Assembly: GCA_023362775.1 (NCBI GenBank)
Contig: JALMGJ010000002.1
Span: 105,847,981-105,911,980, forward strand
Length of the DNA stretch: 64,000 bases
DNA from: Charina bottae
Taxonomy: Eukaryota > Chordata > Lepidosauria > Squamata > Charinaidae
Direction: 5' to 3'
Below, piece by piece: positions 24,755 to 37,047 of this stretch; position 1 is the stretch's first letter; every line of letters starts with the position of its first letter. Below the pieces are notes generated by a model. That model ran no database searches. It was given only the letters and a program-made list of their open reading frames with translations, and was not told the origin of the DNA. The position numbers were made by a program, and so were the translations under genes.

Positions 24755-25093
24755 TGTGGTAGGGCGTGGTGGCTCTGCAGGTAAGACGCCAGGCTTGTCG
24801 ATTGGAAGAACGCAAATTTGGAGGTTCTAGACCCGAGACCTGTGTGACGGATTGAGCTTCCGCACTCGCCCCAGCTCTTGCCAACCTAGCAATTCAAAAG
24901 CATGCAAATGCAAGTAGATGAATAAGTACCACTTTGGTGGGTAGGTAACAGCATTCCACATGCATCATGCAGGCCACATGACCATGGAAGCGTCTTCGGA
25001 CAATGCTGGCTCTTCGGCTAACAAACGGAGATGAGCACCGGCCCCTAGAGTCGGACACGACTGCACAAATGTGCAGGGGGAACCTTTACCTTA
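24755..25093 (+). mobile_element. Sauria-type SINE (tRNA head, BovB-like tail)
   Basis: The tRNA-like head (GTAAGACGCCAGGCTTGTCG, then a degraded B box) is followed by the conserved body CAAATGCAAGTAGATGAATA, GGCTAACAAACGGAGATGAG and the tail GTGCAGGGGGAACCTTTACC. Target duplications CCAAAATTGG lie at 24745-24754 and 25094-25103. The terminal CCTTTACC resembles the BovB LINE 3' end, consistent with mobilisation by BovB. It does not code for protein. Confidence 0.88.
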
Positions 25094-25103
25094 CCAAAAT
25101 TGG

Positions 25104-25234
25104 AGAGAGATCCTTACACCACTAAGTGTAGATACTTAACCCCTCAAACTACTTGATAGAACTCTAGATAATCTTGCAGGAATGTATTAATTAATTTATT
25201 TGATATATACAGTGTGTGTGTGTGTGTGTGTGTG

Positions 25235-25265
<31 letters not shown>

Positions 25266-26460
25266 CTATTATATAAAACAACCCTGACCAATATTTTTAC
25301 ATACAGATTGACAGACAGACCCATAATGGTATTCCCTTTTGAGATAAGTAATATTAAACACGAGAGAAGAGTAAAAAAATAATAAGCTGAAAAACTAAAT
25401 TCATGAGATAATAATGGGAGACCTAGTTAAATCTAGTTTATACCAACACCATTCACCTCTCTCTACCTTTCTATCCTTGCAAACCATCACTGCTTCCATC
25501 CCATCCATTTACTGTTTTATGCATTGTCCTTTGCTGTTTAATGTTTTTCTGTTCCAATAAAAGAGAATATATATAGAGATATAGATATTCCTCAATATGT
25601 GTATAATATAATACATATGCAGAATTTGGGACAGTACTTTGAGTGGGAGCATATTTTTTTCACTTCCTAATCAAGACTCAGTTCAGCCTAACTACTGCAA
25701 AGAACTGAATCAGCACTGAACTCTATGTGTGTGTGTGGTGTATTTAAAGGCACCATTTTTCCTTAGAAGATACTACTCAAGCTACTCTGCCCTCCGGTAA
25801 CTGTCAGGACTTCTTGTTGTGTCATTATACAGCAGTAAATTATATTAACCAAGTGTGACTGAGTAAATCAAAATACAGTGGTGAGAACTGAAAAAGAAGA
25901 GGAGGCAGAAAGCTATTAGATATAGAGACAAGATTCAAAAATGAGAATGGAAATAGTATTTGCAATACTTTAGATGGATTTTCACCTATACTGAATTTCA
26001 TTTTTAATAGAATGAAAACAGGTAATTGAATCTGAAACCATTCTTTTGTATTTGAATATTAGATTATCACAAAGATTTTATATGCAAATAAGACTTAATA
26101 GGGGAAATCTTGCTGAATTCAACATGTTGTATTTAATTCTATTTGTCACGCATTGCCCTACTGCCCCCACCTCCTCGAGGATTCTGCATCAGAACTGTAG
26201 GATCAACCCCAAGAACCACCTGCAGGCAAGCCAAATGCATCAGTTGAGCTTCTACAGACAACACAACTTCTACTCATTGAGTAGTGATCCTGGTCTCAGA
26301 ACATCAGCACAGCAGATAGTTGCTGGACACCATTACTGATAGAATAATGGAGGTAAATTCATCTTCAAGGCTGCAATTCTTTATATACTGTACAGGTGAA
26401 TTGCATCCAGAAACCTATTGGCTAGGCAATGCCCACAGTACTGGTGTTATATGTTTACAG
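25104..26460. other. Unique DNA with a GT/TATG microsatellite
   Basis: A (GT)n run followed by (TATG)n spans about 25211-25265. The rest is unrecognised. Confidence 0.5.
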
Positions 26461-26873
26461 CAATTCTCATTCGCCAATAAGTGAGGTGCTGTAGTCAGAA
26501 GCAGCCCCAGGTAGAGCACACTGAAGTAGTCCAGCTGTGTGGTAATGTGGACATAAATTACTATTGCCAAGATCCCTTGCTTCACTAGTTAAACCTGTGC
26601 ATCCAGTGGAGGCTGCGACTCCAGGAGGGCATCTGTTCAGGAAGTCTCCTGCTCCTCCAGGAAAAGTGCCTCCCATCATGAATTACAACCAGAACCAACA
26701 GAAAACCTTTGTGAACAAAGTAAGGTAGCTAAGGTTCAATTTCACCCAGTTTCATTACATCCAGACCACAGGCATCAGACTGCAGCAACTACCAATCTCC
26801 AGCAATTCTAGCTTGGCCCAGGGGGAGATAGCTGTGTATCATCAGTATATTGATGATATCTCAACCTCAACCA
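26461..26873 (-). mobile_element. Old L2/CR1-type LINE fragment, antisense (left part)
   Basis: GTGAGGTGCTGTAGTCAGAA, CCCCAGGTAGAGCAC and ATCATCAGTATATTGATGAT are antisense LINE reverse-transcriptase sequence. The last corresponds to the YADD region. It continues at 28719 on the other side of an LTR-element insertion. Confidence 0.65.
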
Positions 26874-26878
26874 ATATA

Positions 26879-27136
26879 TGTAATGGTATGTGGGAATGAC
26901 CTTGGGAGACAGGGCAATGAGACATAGCCAAGGGAATGGTCAGATAAAAGGCAGCTTAGCCCGCAGCAGGAATGTGGGTAGAGCAAGAGACCCTCTCTAG
27001 TTTCTTGGGCTGTAAAGGAGGTGGCAGGAATGAAATACTTTCACACTTGAAAGATTCTGTTAATGTAACCTTACAATAAAGTAGAATTAGCTCATCTGGT
27101 CATGCTTCGTGTCTGGTCTACCTCATAAGGCTGACA
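26879..27136 (+). repeat. 5' LTR of the gag-only element
   Basis: Begins TG and ends CA. It shares about 150 bp of near-identical 3' sequence with the 3' LTR (CTTACAATAAAGTAGAATTA), which includes an AATAAA poly(A) signal. It is longer than the 3' LTR because of an insert around 26930-26970. Confidence 0.8.
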
Positions 27137-27142
27137 TCAATC

Positions 27143-28170
27143 TTGCAAGTCTCCTACTCTCTTCCAAAGAGAGGAATTTTAGGAATGGCCTCCAATCCCC
27201 AGGGGACTCCTCTATCCACCAAGCACCTTGCAGCAGCGTTGTTGCAACACCAGCAGAAGGTAGATGCACAGGTGACCAATTTGCAGAATGCCATGATACA
27301 ACAGACACAGCAGCTGGGGCAGAATTTGCCTCAACCCGTGGCAGCACAACAACTTGCATCTCAGCCAATGCTTCTGCGTTTCCATGGGAGCTTGCTGGAG
27401 AAGTTCAAACAGGACCAGGATCAATTCCAAACATTCACCGCTCAACGTGAAATGTTTATGACAGGCGGGCTGGTGGAGTTCCCCACTGATCACACCAAAT
27501 GACTTTTGTGCTAAGTTGCTCAAGGAAGCAGCAGCTAACTGGACAATACCGTTCATTGAAGGAAATGATCCGGTGCTGGACAACTATCAGGACTTCATGC
27601 GAAAACTCGGAGAACACTTTGGGGATCCCATACAACACATCAACACTAGTTGAGAGATCCGAAAGTTCAAGCAGAGACAGAGGAGAATAAGATCATATAT
27701 TTTGGACTTTAAATTACTTGCTGGAGATGTAGGGTTGAATGACTTAACCCTGATTAAGTTCAGAGAAGGGCTGGCTGAAGGTCTGAGAGACGAGCTGGTG
27801 AGGCAAGGCACCCCAAATACCTGGAAGAGCTGATTCAACATTGTATAACAATAGATGCCCGACTGGAGGAGTTAAGGCAGGGAAGGAATGGTAAGTGGAA
27901 AATAATCTACAGCCTGTCTTCCTCCATATCCCTCCTCGGAATCCAGTGCAGGAGAACCCATGCAAATCAGAGCAACCAAGAGATCCCTATCATCAGGAGA
28001 GAAGCAAAAAAGAAGGCATCAGGGACTGTGCTTTTTCTGAGGGGGCTCCAGACACATAGCCAGATCATGCCCAGTGAAAGCTCAAGTGTCTGACACAACA
28101 ATGAAATGCAGAACTTGTAAATCAATGGAGCATGTAACCAGCAAGTGCCCACCTCGCTTTGAAGCAGCAC
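27143..28170 (+). pseudogene. Gag-like protein, frameshifted
   Basis: The first open segment (27143-27502, about 119 codons) has a glutamine-rich N-terminus followed by a gypsy-type capsid start. The frame then shifts near 27500 and later segments continue in another frame to 27690 and beyond. The nucleocapsid end shows one intact zinc knuckle at 28107-28148 (pattern C-x2-C-x4-H-x4-C). A preceding knuckle near 28020-28060 has lost its second cysteine to a stop codon. Gag would form the particle that packages element RNA. This copy is broken. Confidence 0.65.
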
Positions 28171-28468
28171 ACCAGGGAAACTTTGCCGGCTCTCTTCCCA
28201 GGAGCTCTGAATGGGAGCCCTCGATCATTTAAGGAGAACTCAGACAGCCAACAGCAGGCATACAGAACATGGGGGGGCAACAACTTCCCAATTGGGGGAG
28301 GCAGTCACCTACCTCCGCAGATACAGCTAGGTTGCAGGACGCCTCGTGTGATCTTGGGGAGCTGCCAGCAGAAGAGGGGAGAGACACGGCTGCACTTTGT
28401 TCTCACAACCCACAATTGGCTTCCCTGTGAACTCGGGGGGGGGGGGCTGAGTCTGAAGGGGAGGGTGA

Positions 28469-28713
28469 TGTAATGATATGTGGGAATGAGAGACAGGGCA
28501 ACGAGATAAAAGGGAACAGTCAGATAAAAGGCAGGAATGTGGGCAAGGGAAGACGCTCAAAAGAGACCCTCCCTAGTTTCTTGGGCTGTAAAGGAGAATG
28601 GGTGGAGAGAAGTACTTTCAGACTTGCAAGATTCTGTTAATGTAACCTTACAATAAAGTAGAATTAGCTCATCTGGTTCTGTTTTCTGTCTGGTCTATCT
28701 CATAAGGCTGACA
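28469..28713 (+). repeat. 3' LTR of the gag-only element
   Basis: TGTAATG...GGCTGACA with the same AATAAA-containing 3' half as the 5' LTR. The LTRs differ visibly in their 5' halves, so the insertion is not recent. Confidence 0.8.
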
Positions 28714-28718
28714 ATAGA

Positions 28719-29210
28719 TGATATTTCCCCTATAGATATTAAGAAATAGGAGAAAGATAACTGAATCCTGAGGTATCCATCTCCCACTACCACAGTTCTG
28801 AATCAGGAAGGCATAAAACTGTGCCTCCAATTCCTAACCCTTGCTGGAGGTCCAGAAGGATACCACCAGCAGTGGTATCAAACATCATTCAGAGGTCTAA
28901 TAGAATCAGGAGAGGTACATTCCCATATCCAACTCCTGACAGAGATCATCTCCCAGAGCAACCAATGCTGTTTCTGCCCCATATCCAGGTGTCAAGGGTC
29001 AAGATTATTTGCTTCCTTGAGAGCCTTATTAACTGATGTCCCATCACCTTCTCAACAATTTTTTCCCAAAAGGGAAAGTTGGAGATAAGCCAATAGTTTA
29101 CTAAAATGACAAGATCAAGGAATAACTCCTAATGATGGGGTGCATTACTGCTTCTTTCAAGGCAGCCAGAATCATCTCACCCCAGGGAGGTGTTGATTTC
29201 CTCCTAGATT
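28719..29210 (-). mobile_element. Old L2/CR1-type LINE fragment, antisense (right part)
   Basis: ATTCCTAACCCTTGCTGGAG, GGATACCACCAGCAGTGGTA (antisense of motif A) and TTGAGAGCCTTATTAACTG parallel the antisense LINE segment at 8460-8900. With 26461-26873 it forms one older insertion split by the LTR element. Confidence 0.65.
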
Positions 29211-29487
29211 CAGACAATCTCCCCCCACCCCCAGCTATCCAATGAATCCAGAGGCTCAGGAAACATTCGGAACAGCAGCAACTCTCAGCCCTATGTACCT
29301 TCTTATTCTCTCCAATTCATTTCTCCCTCAAAACACCATCTACAATCCCTCCTAATTTCAGCATGTACACATAGCTGTATATAACTTCCTATAACCCCAT
29401 CCTGACCAAAGCAACCAACTAACCACCTCAACATCCTCAGGAGTCCTATTTTCACTAAGGTCCCAGGTTAGTTAGTTAGTTAGTTAG

Positions 29488-29550
<63 letters not shown>

Positions 29551-30359
29551 TTTGGAGAGCTCCCCTTGTCCTTTCACTCCAGGGGAATGTTCTACCCCTG
29601 TCCTTCCGCCTCTCAATTCTCCTACAATGCCAAGGTTAACACTCCTGTCCTTCCCCACAGCAGTTACCTGTGGGGAAGTTATCAAGGCCACTTTCTCTGT
29701 ACTGTTGTTCTTTAGAATCAACTTTCACATTTTACTAAACTATCTGTAGCAACTCTGTCAAAAACTCAGTTGGCAGCTGCCAGTCCATCTGCTTCATGCA
29801 GCACCCCAATGGCCTTCTAGGGACTTCAATTTCCCACTCTGCTGAGACCATCCTCTTACCACTAATGTTCTTTCACATGGTCTCCACTCCTTTTTCTGGT
29901 TGACCAGAATCTAATAGTAGCCACCACACCATTCATTCTTCACTTTCCCCCATTTTGTCCCCTTCGCTGGTCTAGCAGGTCAGTCTCTTAATGTCAGCTT
30001 CTCCAAATATCTCTCCTTGGCCATCTCTATTTCCTCCAAATGTCTTCTTCCCATTCTTCTCATTCCCCCAACAGCCATCCTCTTGCTTAAGTACCTCTTC
30101 TTCACACATCCAATTACCACTTTATATTCACATAAACTTACTCTGCCCACTTCCCAGCCTATTAAACAAAAAAATTCCAACCTCCCTCTCTCAAATTCCA
30201 CAAATGAATATTAAAACGGGTACATTCTTCTTCTTCTTCTTTTTTTAACTTCACTATCAGAGTTAGCAGCTTTTCATTTCTGGCCTGTAGCAAAAAATCA
30301 AAACAAGGGAGCAGTGGAATATTCCTCCTCTTCCTCCTCAAACCCATGCAAAATCTTGA
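29211..30359. other. Unique DNA with (TTAG)n/(TTTA)n run
   Basis: A (TTAG)n then (TTTA)n tract occupies about 29467-29553. Pyrimidine-rich sequence follows at 29940-30240. Nothing else was recognised. Confidence 0.45.
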
Positions 30360-30640
30360 TGTCACTTCCTGAAGATCACCCAGTTGTGAATTCCTTGCAG
30401 TCCTGCCTCATGCCAGAAGCCTTAAGCAGTCTTTGGCAACACTGAAACCAAAAATGCTTTTTTCTTCTTTGCTGAAGGCACACACCTGTAGAACAGTCAG
30501 CACTGAAAACATGCTCTGGCCAGTATCTTCCAGAATCAATCAGCCGCTGGATCTCAGACTGATATCCCTGTGCTGCCTCATAGTCTACCAATGCAACTTC
30601 TCTTGTCAACTGATATTGTTGAGGCTTCATTATATGTTAT
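30360..30640 (-). pseudogene. Tigger/pogo-like transposase remnant
   Basis: The minus-strand frame at 30376-30630 (84 codons) contains EAAQGYQSEIQRLIDSG and YWPEHVFSADCSTG. These resemble the stretch before and through the first catalytic Asp of Tigger-type DDE transposases (pattern GGYLPEQVFNADETGLFW). The following LLKASGMRQD would be a degraded PGFKA-KD segment. A remnant this short and mutated is inactive. The assignment is by eye. Confidence 0.5.
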
Positions 30641-33136
30641 TTGTTCATCATTTCTAAGAACACTGCAGATTAGTAGAAAATGAGAGGAAGTAGAAGCAAA
30701 GTTATCTACTATGCACTTGCTCATTTTTGCTGTGGAGGAAGTAATGTCAGGAAGAGAATGATCATACATGGTAAGAAACTGATAAGTGCTGGGCCTGCTG
30801 AGAATTTGGGTGGATGGAGGCTGGATCCATACTTCTGCACATGTATAAAATAGCAGACTCTAAACAGCATGCCAAAAACTGTGGATACACAAAATGTATT
30901 ACTGTGGGTAAGGAGTTCAGATTAATATTAATCAACTGCAAATATGTGGATCCATGGATAATAAGACTGTGGATAAAAAGGAAGTTAATTAGGTGTAGGT
31001 CTCACTGCACTCTACAGAATTTTCTTCTAATGCAACCTGAAGTAATGCGTCTTCCTCAGCCAAGACAATCTTACTTTGCTTTGCTTTTACATTTTCACAG
31101 TCAAGATGAACTTTCAGTCTAACATAACAACACTGAAGAGCTTCTGCTTGATATCATGTGTGTTTTTGAAAGACAGTCAGAGGTTGTCAGTTGGCACATC
31201 TATAACTAGGCTTGTTTCAAAGCTCTTCCTTTCAAAGATGGAACTGCAATTTCTTGGGAACTCCAAGTATAATCCTCTATTCCTGTCAGAAAGCCATCAG
31301 TGAATAATAAAGGAAAGTGCCACCACATGTCATTAATGAAAATACTCTAGTCTTCAAGTCAAGTTAAGACAAGAGAATGGCAGAAAGAGCTAACAAGTAT
31401 AAAGAAATAATCATGTGAAATTGGTACTAAAGAAAACTGTTGACATTCAGACAACAGAATGAAGCAGAAAAACACCTAGAAAATTGAAATTTAAAATAAG
31501 GAGTTTTCATTATATAAAGAGAAAAGGATTTCTACCCATACTGAAAAGCATTTAAAGGCAATTTTTCCTTCACTTCAACTCTTAGGAATATGTACTGGAA
31601 ATACAGGAAAATTATATTTATCCTGGATGACATGAATTTATAGTGATGGAGAACTCAGGGCTTTTCTGACAATATATTCATTATTTAGCTTAGAAAAATA
31701 TTGGAGAAGAAATAATTAGAGAAGTAAGCAACTTTCAGATTGTATGACACACCTCCATCTTCACAGACAATTGCAAACTCTGATAATCTAGTATCAGTCG
31801 TAAAATAAATAATCTAAGTGGAAATATACACTTTTTTGTCTTGATATCCATAAAAACAAGGCCCACATTTTTACTGAAAGTCATTCATAACCTTAAGGGA
31901 AACTGCTACAACAGAAAATCTGCATAAATTGGATAGGAGTTCGGTTAAGGTCATAACCAATCAAACCCTTAAAGAATAACATCATGTAATTCAGTTAAAA
32001 CTCTCTCACAATCAAGAATATGTGGCAGACTATAAATACTGCACACTGATTTAAAGAATTATAAATATTAATGTGTAGAAGTAAAATTGTCAAATGAGAT
32101 TAAGACAGTAAAATTGTCAAATGAGATTAAGACAGAAATCTTCAAAGTGTTATGTCAGGAGCACTAATCCTGTGGATTAGTACATAAATTATGTAAAAGG
32201 ATGCACTGGCAGGACAAGTTCCAGGTCACAGGTCACTTACTACTTAGATGGGTGTAGTTCCACATTTAGAGCTACTGTAACACTCTGTTGCATATATTAC
32301 AGAATTCTGAATTCAATCACCTGATACAATGATTCATGAAGAAACATACAATTCTACAGACATCAAGCGCAGCACGCAGAGGAATACAAAATTTTGCATC
32401 TGCCCTGACACTGCCCTGACACTAGATAACTGATAGCACCATTTGCCATCCTGGGAGAAGCAAGAAAATGAATGTGCTGAACAGGACTCACATCAGATTT
32501 CTTTTCCCCATTCTATCTAACCAGTGTGAGATAAATGAACTACAAGATTCTATTTGCACCCTGAAAAATAACAGGTTTCCCTGGCACTGATTTAGGTTTT
32601 TTAAAAAAATAAATTAGGATACAAATTCAAATCTCCTTTCAGAAATATGAATCTTATGTGTAAGTAGCAATCAAATAATTTTCACCCTTATTTGGGTTAA
32701 ATTTGAAAGGACAATAGTAACTTCTGAAATCTGCCAAAAATTTAGAAATATAGGTAAGGTTTTTTTTTAATGTATTCATTATTATGCATTTCACCTAGGA
32801 GATGAGAACTGCTAATAATTTATTAATTTAGCTGTAGAACTGGATGAAATCTGCAAGTATACCTGAATTTTTCAGTAGCAATAATGCTCAGTAGTATTAT
32901 TTGGTTTTTTTTTAATAACAGCAAAATTTATATTTAGTAGGGAAGAAAGGAAGATATAATTTCTGAGAAATTACTGAAATGCAGCACCAAGACATCTATA
33001 GCTAAGAAATCTGCAAAATTTCAGGAGAAGTACAGATGTAGTTATTGTAAAAAAAGGGAATCTTTCAATATTGGATACGAGAATGATTTGTTTGCCCCTG
33101 TGGGAGGATGGTTGAGGCAGCAAAGCTATCTCACGT
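30641..33136. other. Unique DNA, possibly more decayed Tigger sequence at its start
   Basis: 30800-30990 contains GTGGATACACAAAATG and ATGTGGATCCATGGAT, which may belong to the same old DNA transposon. A 27-bp tandem duplication lies at 32080-32133. Nothing else was recognised. Confidence 0.35.
32080..32133. repeat. 27-bp tandem duplication
   Basis: The unit AGTAAAATTGTCAAATGAGA (continuing TTAAGAC) occurs twice in a row with no differences. Confidence 0.9.
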
Positions 33137-33564
33137 AAAGGAGTCCTCACTTAGCAACCACAATTGGGACCGGCAACTCCATTGTTAAGCGCCATGGTCA
33201 CCAAGTGGAAAATCATGTGACCATGACAGGCTTACAATGTCACTTCCCATTCGGTAATTAAGTGAACCACCGTGGTTGTTAAGCAAGACATTATGTGACT
33301 GCGACTTGCAATTTTACTTCCGTGTTCTCCATTAACTCTGCTTGGTGGAGGCTGGTTGTGAAGCACATGAATGGTGATCACATGACTGCAGGACGCTGTG
33401 ATGGTCGTAAATGTGTGTCAGTTATGAAGTGCCCAAGTGGTGATCAGTGACTGCGGGGCACTGCAACAGTCATAAATGTGAGGATTGGTCACAAAGCTGT
33501 CTTTTTTACACCGTTGTAACTTCAAATGGATGCTAAACGAGGCAGTCAGTAAGCAAGGACTATC
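33137..33564. mobile_element. Short DNA-transposon-like repeat with inverted ends
   Basis: The left end AGTCCTCACTTAGC and the complement of the right end TAGTCCTTGCTTAC form imperfect terminal inverted repeats. The interior has the typical phrases GTTGTTAAGC, CATGTGACCATGAC, GGTGATCACATGACTGC and GTCATAAATGTG. I recall this as an abundant squamate repeat. It is non-coding, and the superfamily was not determined. Confidence 0.65.
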
Positions 33565-35699
33565 GTATTTTGTGCTTAGGCCTTGGTAAGAGGAGAGGCT
33601 AGTCCCTTAAAGCAAGAATCTAACTACTGTAGAAGAGAGAAGTGCCATCCCTTGAGATTCAGACTATGGGGGATTTGGCAATGGCTAATCAGGTAAAGGA
33701 GGAAAAAGAAAAGAAAGGCTGCTAGAAAAAAACTTCCACGAACAAGAGGAAAAAGAAGCAAGAAATTCCAAGAAATTAGGAGGAGAGGCATTCATGGCAG
33801 AGAGAGTGTCTGCAAAGCTTGTGAAAGCAGCCCTCACTGACCTTTTGAGTATATCAGATGTTGGATTGAGAGAGGCAGTTGCAGGAACCAGCAGCCTTGA
33901 AGGGGAACATGGTGGAGCAAGAAGCTGGGAGAAGAAGTGGGAAAGAAGAAGGACAAAAAGATGGTCTTTCCTTCACTTTCCCTTATCTACACCTGAAGTA
34001 TCAAATACCTTTCCAGCAACTTTCCAGCTATGTTCAGAGCTGGGAGCCAGAGCAGCAGCAAGCAGCACTAGTTGAGGACGAAGAGCACCAGAGAGTTATG
34101 TTCAAAACAAATACCCCGGTCATTACCCAAACCCCCAACAACAACCAGACTCAAGACCAGTAGAATGAGTCTGGACATCTACATCAATAAGAACGGAATG
34201 GAATGGATCATTATTAAGTAAGGCTATGATAGAAAATGCATAGGTAAAAACAATGAATTAGTACACTGAGGAGGTGGACTAAAGTTAGGCTACAATACAG
34301 TTAATAACAGTTACGGCCAGATACAGAGAAAAGAAGAATGCAGGAGGAAAGATGAAGACCAGCTGGGAGTTAGTTAGAGCTGTACAGGGGTGTAAGAGAC
34401 GGAAGGTAGAAAACTCAGAATCAAGCTCAGATATAGGAGTAAATTGTAGGATAGATGCTAAATGTTAGGGTAAATGAGAATAAGTTTGTAGGAAACAGAA
34501 AATGTATAGTAAATAAACAAGCACTTCACTCTTCATTTAATAAGCAAAGTTCATTTTTTTGCAGTGCGCATTGCTTATAAAGATAATTGTTCACAATAGG
34601 AACAATTATCTTGCCTGGAGCTGATTCTATTACAGAGCCAGTGACAGCATACACACACACACACACACCTATTTGTAAGTTATGAAAAATAGCACACATC
34701 ATGCATACTGTATACTGTATCTTTCTTTCTTTTCAAGTACTTTTACACTGCCCAGATCAACATGACTCCCATCTTTAAATAAGAAAACTGAAATCTATCC
34801 AAGAAATTAGTGCAGAAGTCAGGGCATTATGGCAAACGAAAGCTGTTTAAGGCTTTTTTGCGTTAAGTCACAGAAAGAAAAAAATGAGAGTGGATGATAG
34901 ATGGGAAGTGAACAGTGGCAGAGGCAGAGGGATCTGAACTGAAAATTCAGCATTTCCTAAGCATATGCTGGATGTAAAACCCTCCCCAAACCTACATACC
35001 ACAAAAAAACTCTTTAAATATTCCTGCCCCTCAAGGTGAAAAGGAGAAATAGTGCTGAACTCACTAAGCTAACTGTATAATATATTAATTCAATACCCCT
35101 AGCCCAAGCACTGTGATTGGAGTGCCCAACTAAAATAACTCACTATAAGTACAGTTGTAAAGTTGTAAATTACAAAAGTACATATCTCTGTTCCACCCTT
35201 CACTTCCCATTCTGGAGTTTTCATTATACAAAGAGAAAAGGATTCATTTTTGCAGGTGAATTTATCTGTGTCCTTATAAATATACATTTTAAAATTTATT
35301 TAAAGATTTATAACTTGCCAGCATATCAACAGGAAGTGATGAATAATGAAGCTTTGGACAAATTCAAATTCCATCTAATTTGGAAGAGCCCTACTTCAGT
35401 TCAGACATTTCCTCCAAATCTATCTGAATGAACCTGATTCAAAATGCATAATTCTTCCAAATCCAAAATACACTTTCTCAAACTCCTTATTTCTTTTACT
35501 ATATTCATTGCCGTGCTTTCCAAGATTCTGTGTGGTTTAGAAAATAAATTACAATTAAATATAGTAAGATCCCCATGAGACATACAACATAAAAACACTT
35601 GTATTATCAAACCCAGGTCAACAAAATAAATCCCCAAATAGAAACGGCAGTCCAATATCACCACTAAAATTCAAAACCTCCCCTAAGCAAGATAATCAT
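33565..35699. other. Unique DNA, no recognised gene
   Basis: Two overlapping open frames at 33794-34163 (about 93 codons each) have no recognisable domain and are probably non-coding. A hairpin with 13-bp arms lies at 34580-34612 and an (AC)n run at about 34652-34668. Confidence 0.35.
34580..34612. repeat. Perfect 13-bp inverted repeat, 7-base loop
   Basis: AAGATAATTGTTC and GAACAATTATCTT are exact reverse complements separated by ACAATAG. Confidence 0.9.
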
Positions 35700-36356
35700 A
35701 AACACCTTCTGTGGTGGTGATAGGGAAGTGTTAAGGGGCAGGAACATCACTACACGTCCAAGCTGGACAAAGGCTGCCCTAGCCTTAGCCTCCACCCGTT
35801 GTTCTAGCATTGTTCAGCAGAACCCCCAGATCATGTACTCACTCTTTCAGGGAGAGAGGGATCCCACCTAGAGTAAAAGCCAGAATTAATCTGGAGCCAA
35901 GAGGTTTCTAGACAACCAGCTCAGGAGTGCAATGATTTAATTTGAAGTTGTTTTGTCCCTTCTAGTCCTTCATAGCCTCCAGCCTTTAGTGAAGATGAAT
36001 AACCGAGTTTCATCAGCATACTGTATTGTTATCTCAGTTCAAATAGACAGATGACTTCTTTAAGTGTTTTCAAGACCTCTCACGATGTTTCATAGCAGAG
36101 GGGAGAAAACTGAGCCCTGTGGGACTCTATATTAAAAGAACCGTGGGCTTGACTGCCCTTTTCTGACTATTAACTGGAACCATCCACTCTTTTCCTTTGG
36201 TCCTCACCAAAACACAAGCTTTATGCTCTGGAAAGTCCTCCAGTGCTCTGAAACCCTGTAATCTATTAGTAAAAACTGCAGGGCAGGGGGAGGCATTAAG
36301 AGAAAAAGCAGCCCCTCTTTCTTCCTCCAGCAGAATATACAGTATGAACACATTTG
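35700..36356 (-). mobile_element. Old L2/CR1-type LINE fragment, antisense
   Basis: GAGCCCTGTGGGACTCT (antisense of the PQG motif region), TTCATCAGCATACTGTATTG (antisense YADD region) and CCAGATCATGTACTCACTC fit the decayed antisense LINE pattern at 8.4 kb and 26.6 kb. The GC-rich hAT-like element inserted at its right edge. Confidence 0.6.
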
Positions 36357-36429
36357 TGATAGGACAAGGGTCGGAAATGGCGGCTCGCGAGCCAGATGCG
36401 GCTCTTTGGCCCCTTGAGTGTGGCTCTTC

Positions 36430-36492
36430 CGCAGCTGAACTCACCCCCGCCCCTTCCACGTGATTGACCCCCGCCCGCAAACCCCGCCCCCT
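36430..36492 (+). repeat. Subterminal GC-rich unit (left end)
   Basis: One copy of the unit CCACGTGATTGACCCCCGCC / CGCAAACCCCGCCCCCTGG. It matches the array at the right end of the same element. Confidence 0.75.
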
Positions 36493-37047
36493 GGCTCTCG
36501 CACTGAGCGAGGCCCGGCGCGGCAGGGAGGCGCTGCTGGCCCGGGACGCGGCGCTGTCGGAGGCGGCGCAGGAGCGGCTGCAGGGGCTGCCGCGGCTGGA
36601 GATGGCGCTGCTCCGCGGCATCCAGGTGCTGGGCGAGGGCGCGGGCCCGGGACGCGAGCGGCAGGGTGGCGCAGGGCGAAGAGCAGCCTGCTCTCCCCTT
36701 GGCCGCCTCCGGTCCGAGCCTGGCTCAGTTCCCCCGGCCGCTGCAGGGTTCGGGTTAGCGGGGGGGGGAGAGGACGCCGAACGGCGGGGTGGGGGGATTG
36801 ATGGGGCAGGAGGGTGTACCCGCTGGCTGGCTGGCTTTCTTCCACCGCCCGCTCTGCACGGGAGCGGAGCGCACTGCCAAATCACATCCGCGCCCACCCC
36901 TGCCCTTTTCCGAATACCCCCCTCCAATCCTTGGAAGGCGAGGCCCTGGTGGTGTGGGGGGGGGGGCGAGGAGGATTCTCAGTCGGGAGGGGGAAATCCC
37001 CGGGTCTGCGGAGGTCTTTCCGCGCCGCCTTGAGGTGCGCATGGGCG
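36493..37047 (+). other. GC-rich segment with unrecognised open frame
   Basis: The plus frame from 36464 encodes an Arg/Ala/Leu/Glu-rich stretch (LSEARRGREALLARDAALSE, AAQERLQGLPRLEMALLRG) that looks helical or coiled-coil-like for about 55 residues, then becomes low complexity. It could be another captured exon or a by-product of GC-rich composition. I do not recognise the source. Confidence 0.35.

Larger units (their letters stand above)
26879..28713 (+). mobile_element. Small LTR retrotransposon carrying only gag
   Basis: Two similar direct repeats bound the element: 26879-27136 (258 bp) and 28469-28713 (245 bp). Both start TGTAATG and end GGCTGACA and contain ATTCTGTTAATGTAACCTTA. The internal region is only 1.33 kb and holds a gag-like frame with no protease, reverse transcriptase or integrase. 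A purine-rich stretch (GAAGGGGAGGG) precedes the 3' LTR. The flanks ATATA and ATAGA may be a mutated 5-bp target duplication. The gag type is Ty3/gypsy-like. Confidence 0.78.

Noticed and set aside
33794..34163. Possible small gene starting MAERVSAKLVKAALTDLLS
   Set aside because: Two overlapping frames of similar length, no recognised domain, no clear splice sites or promoter. Recorded only as unrecognised sequence.
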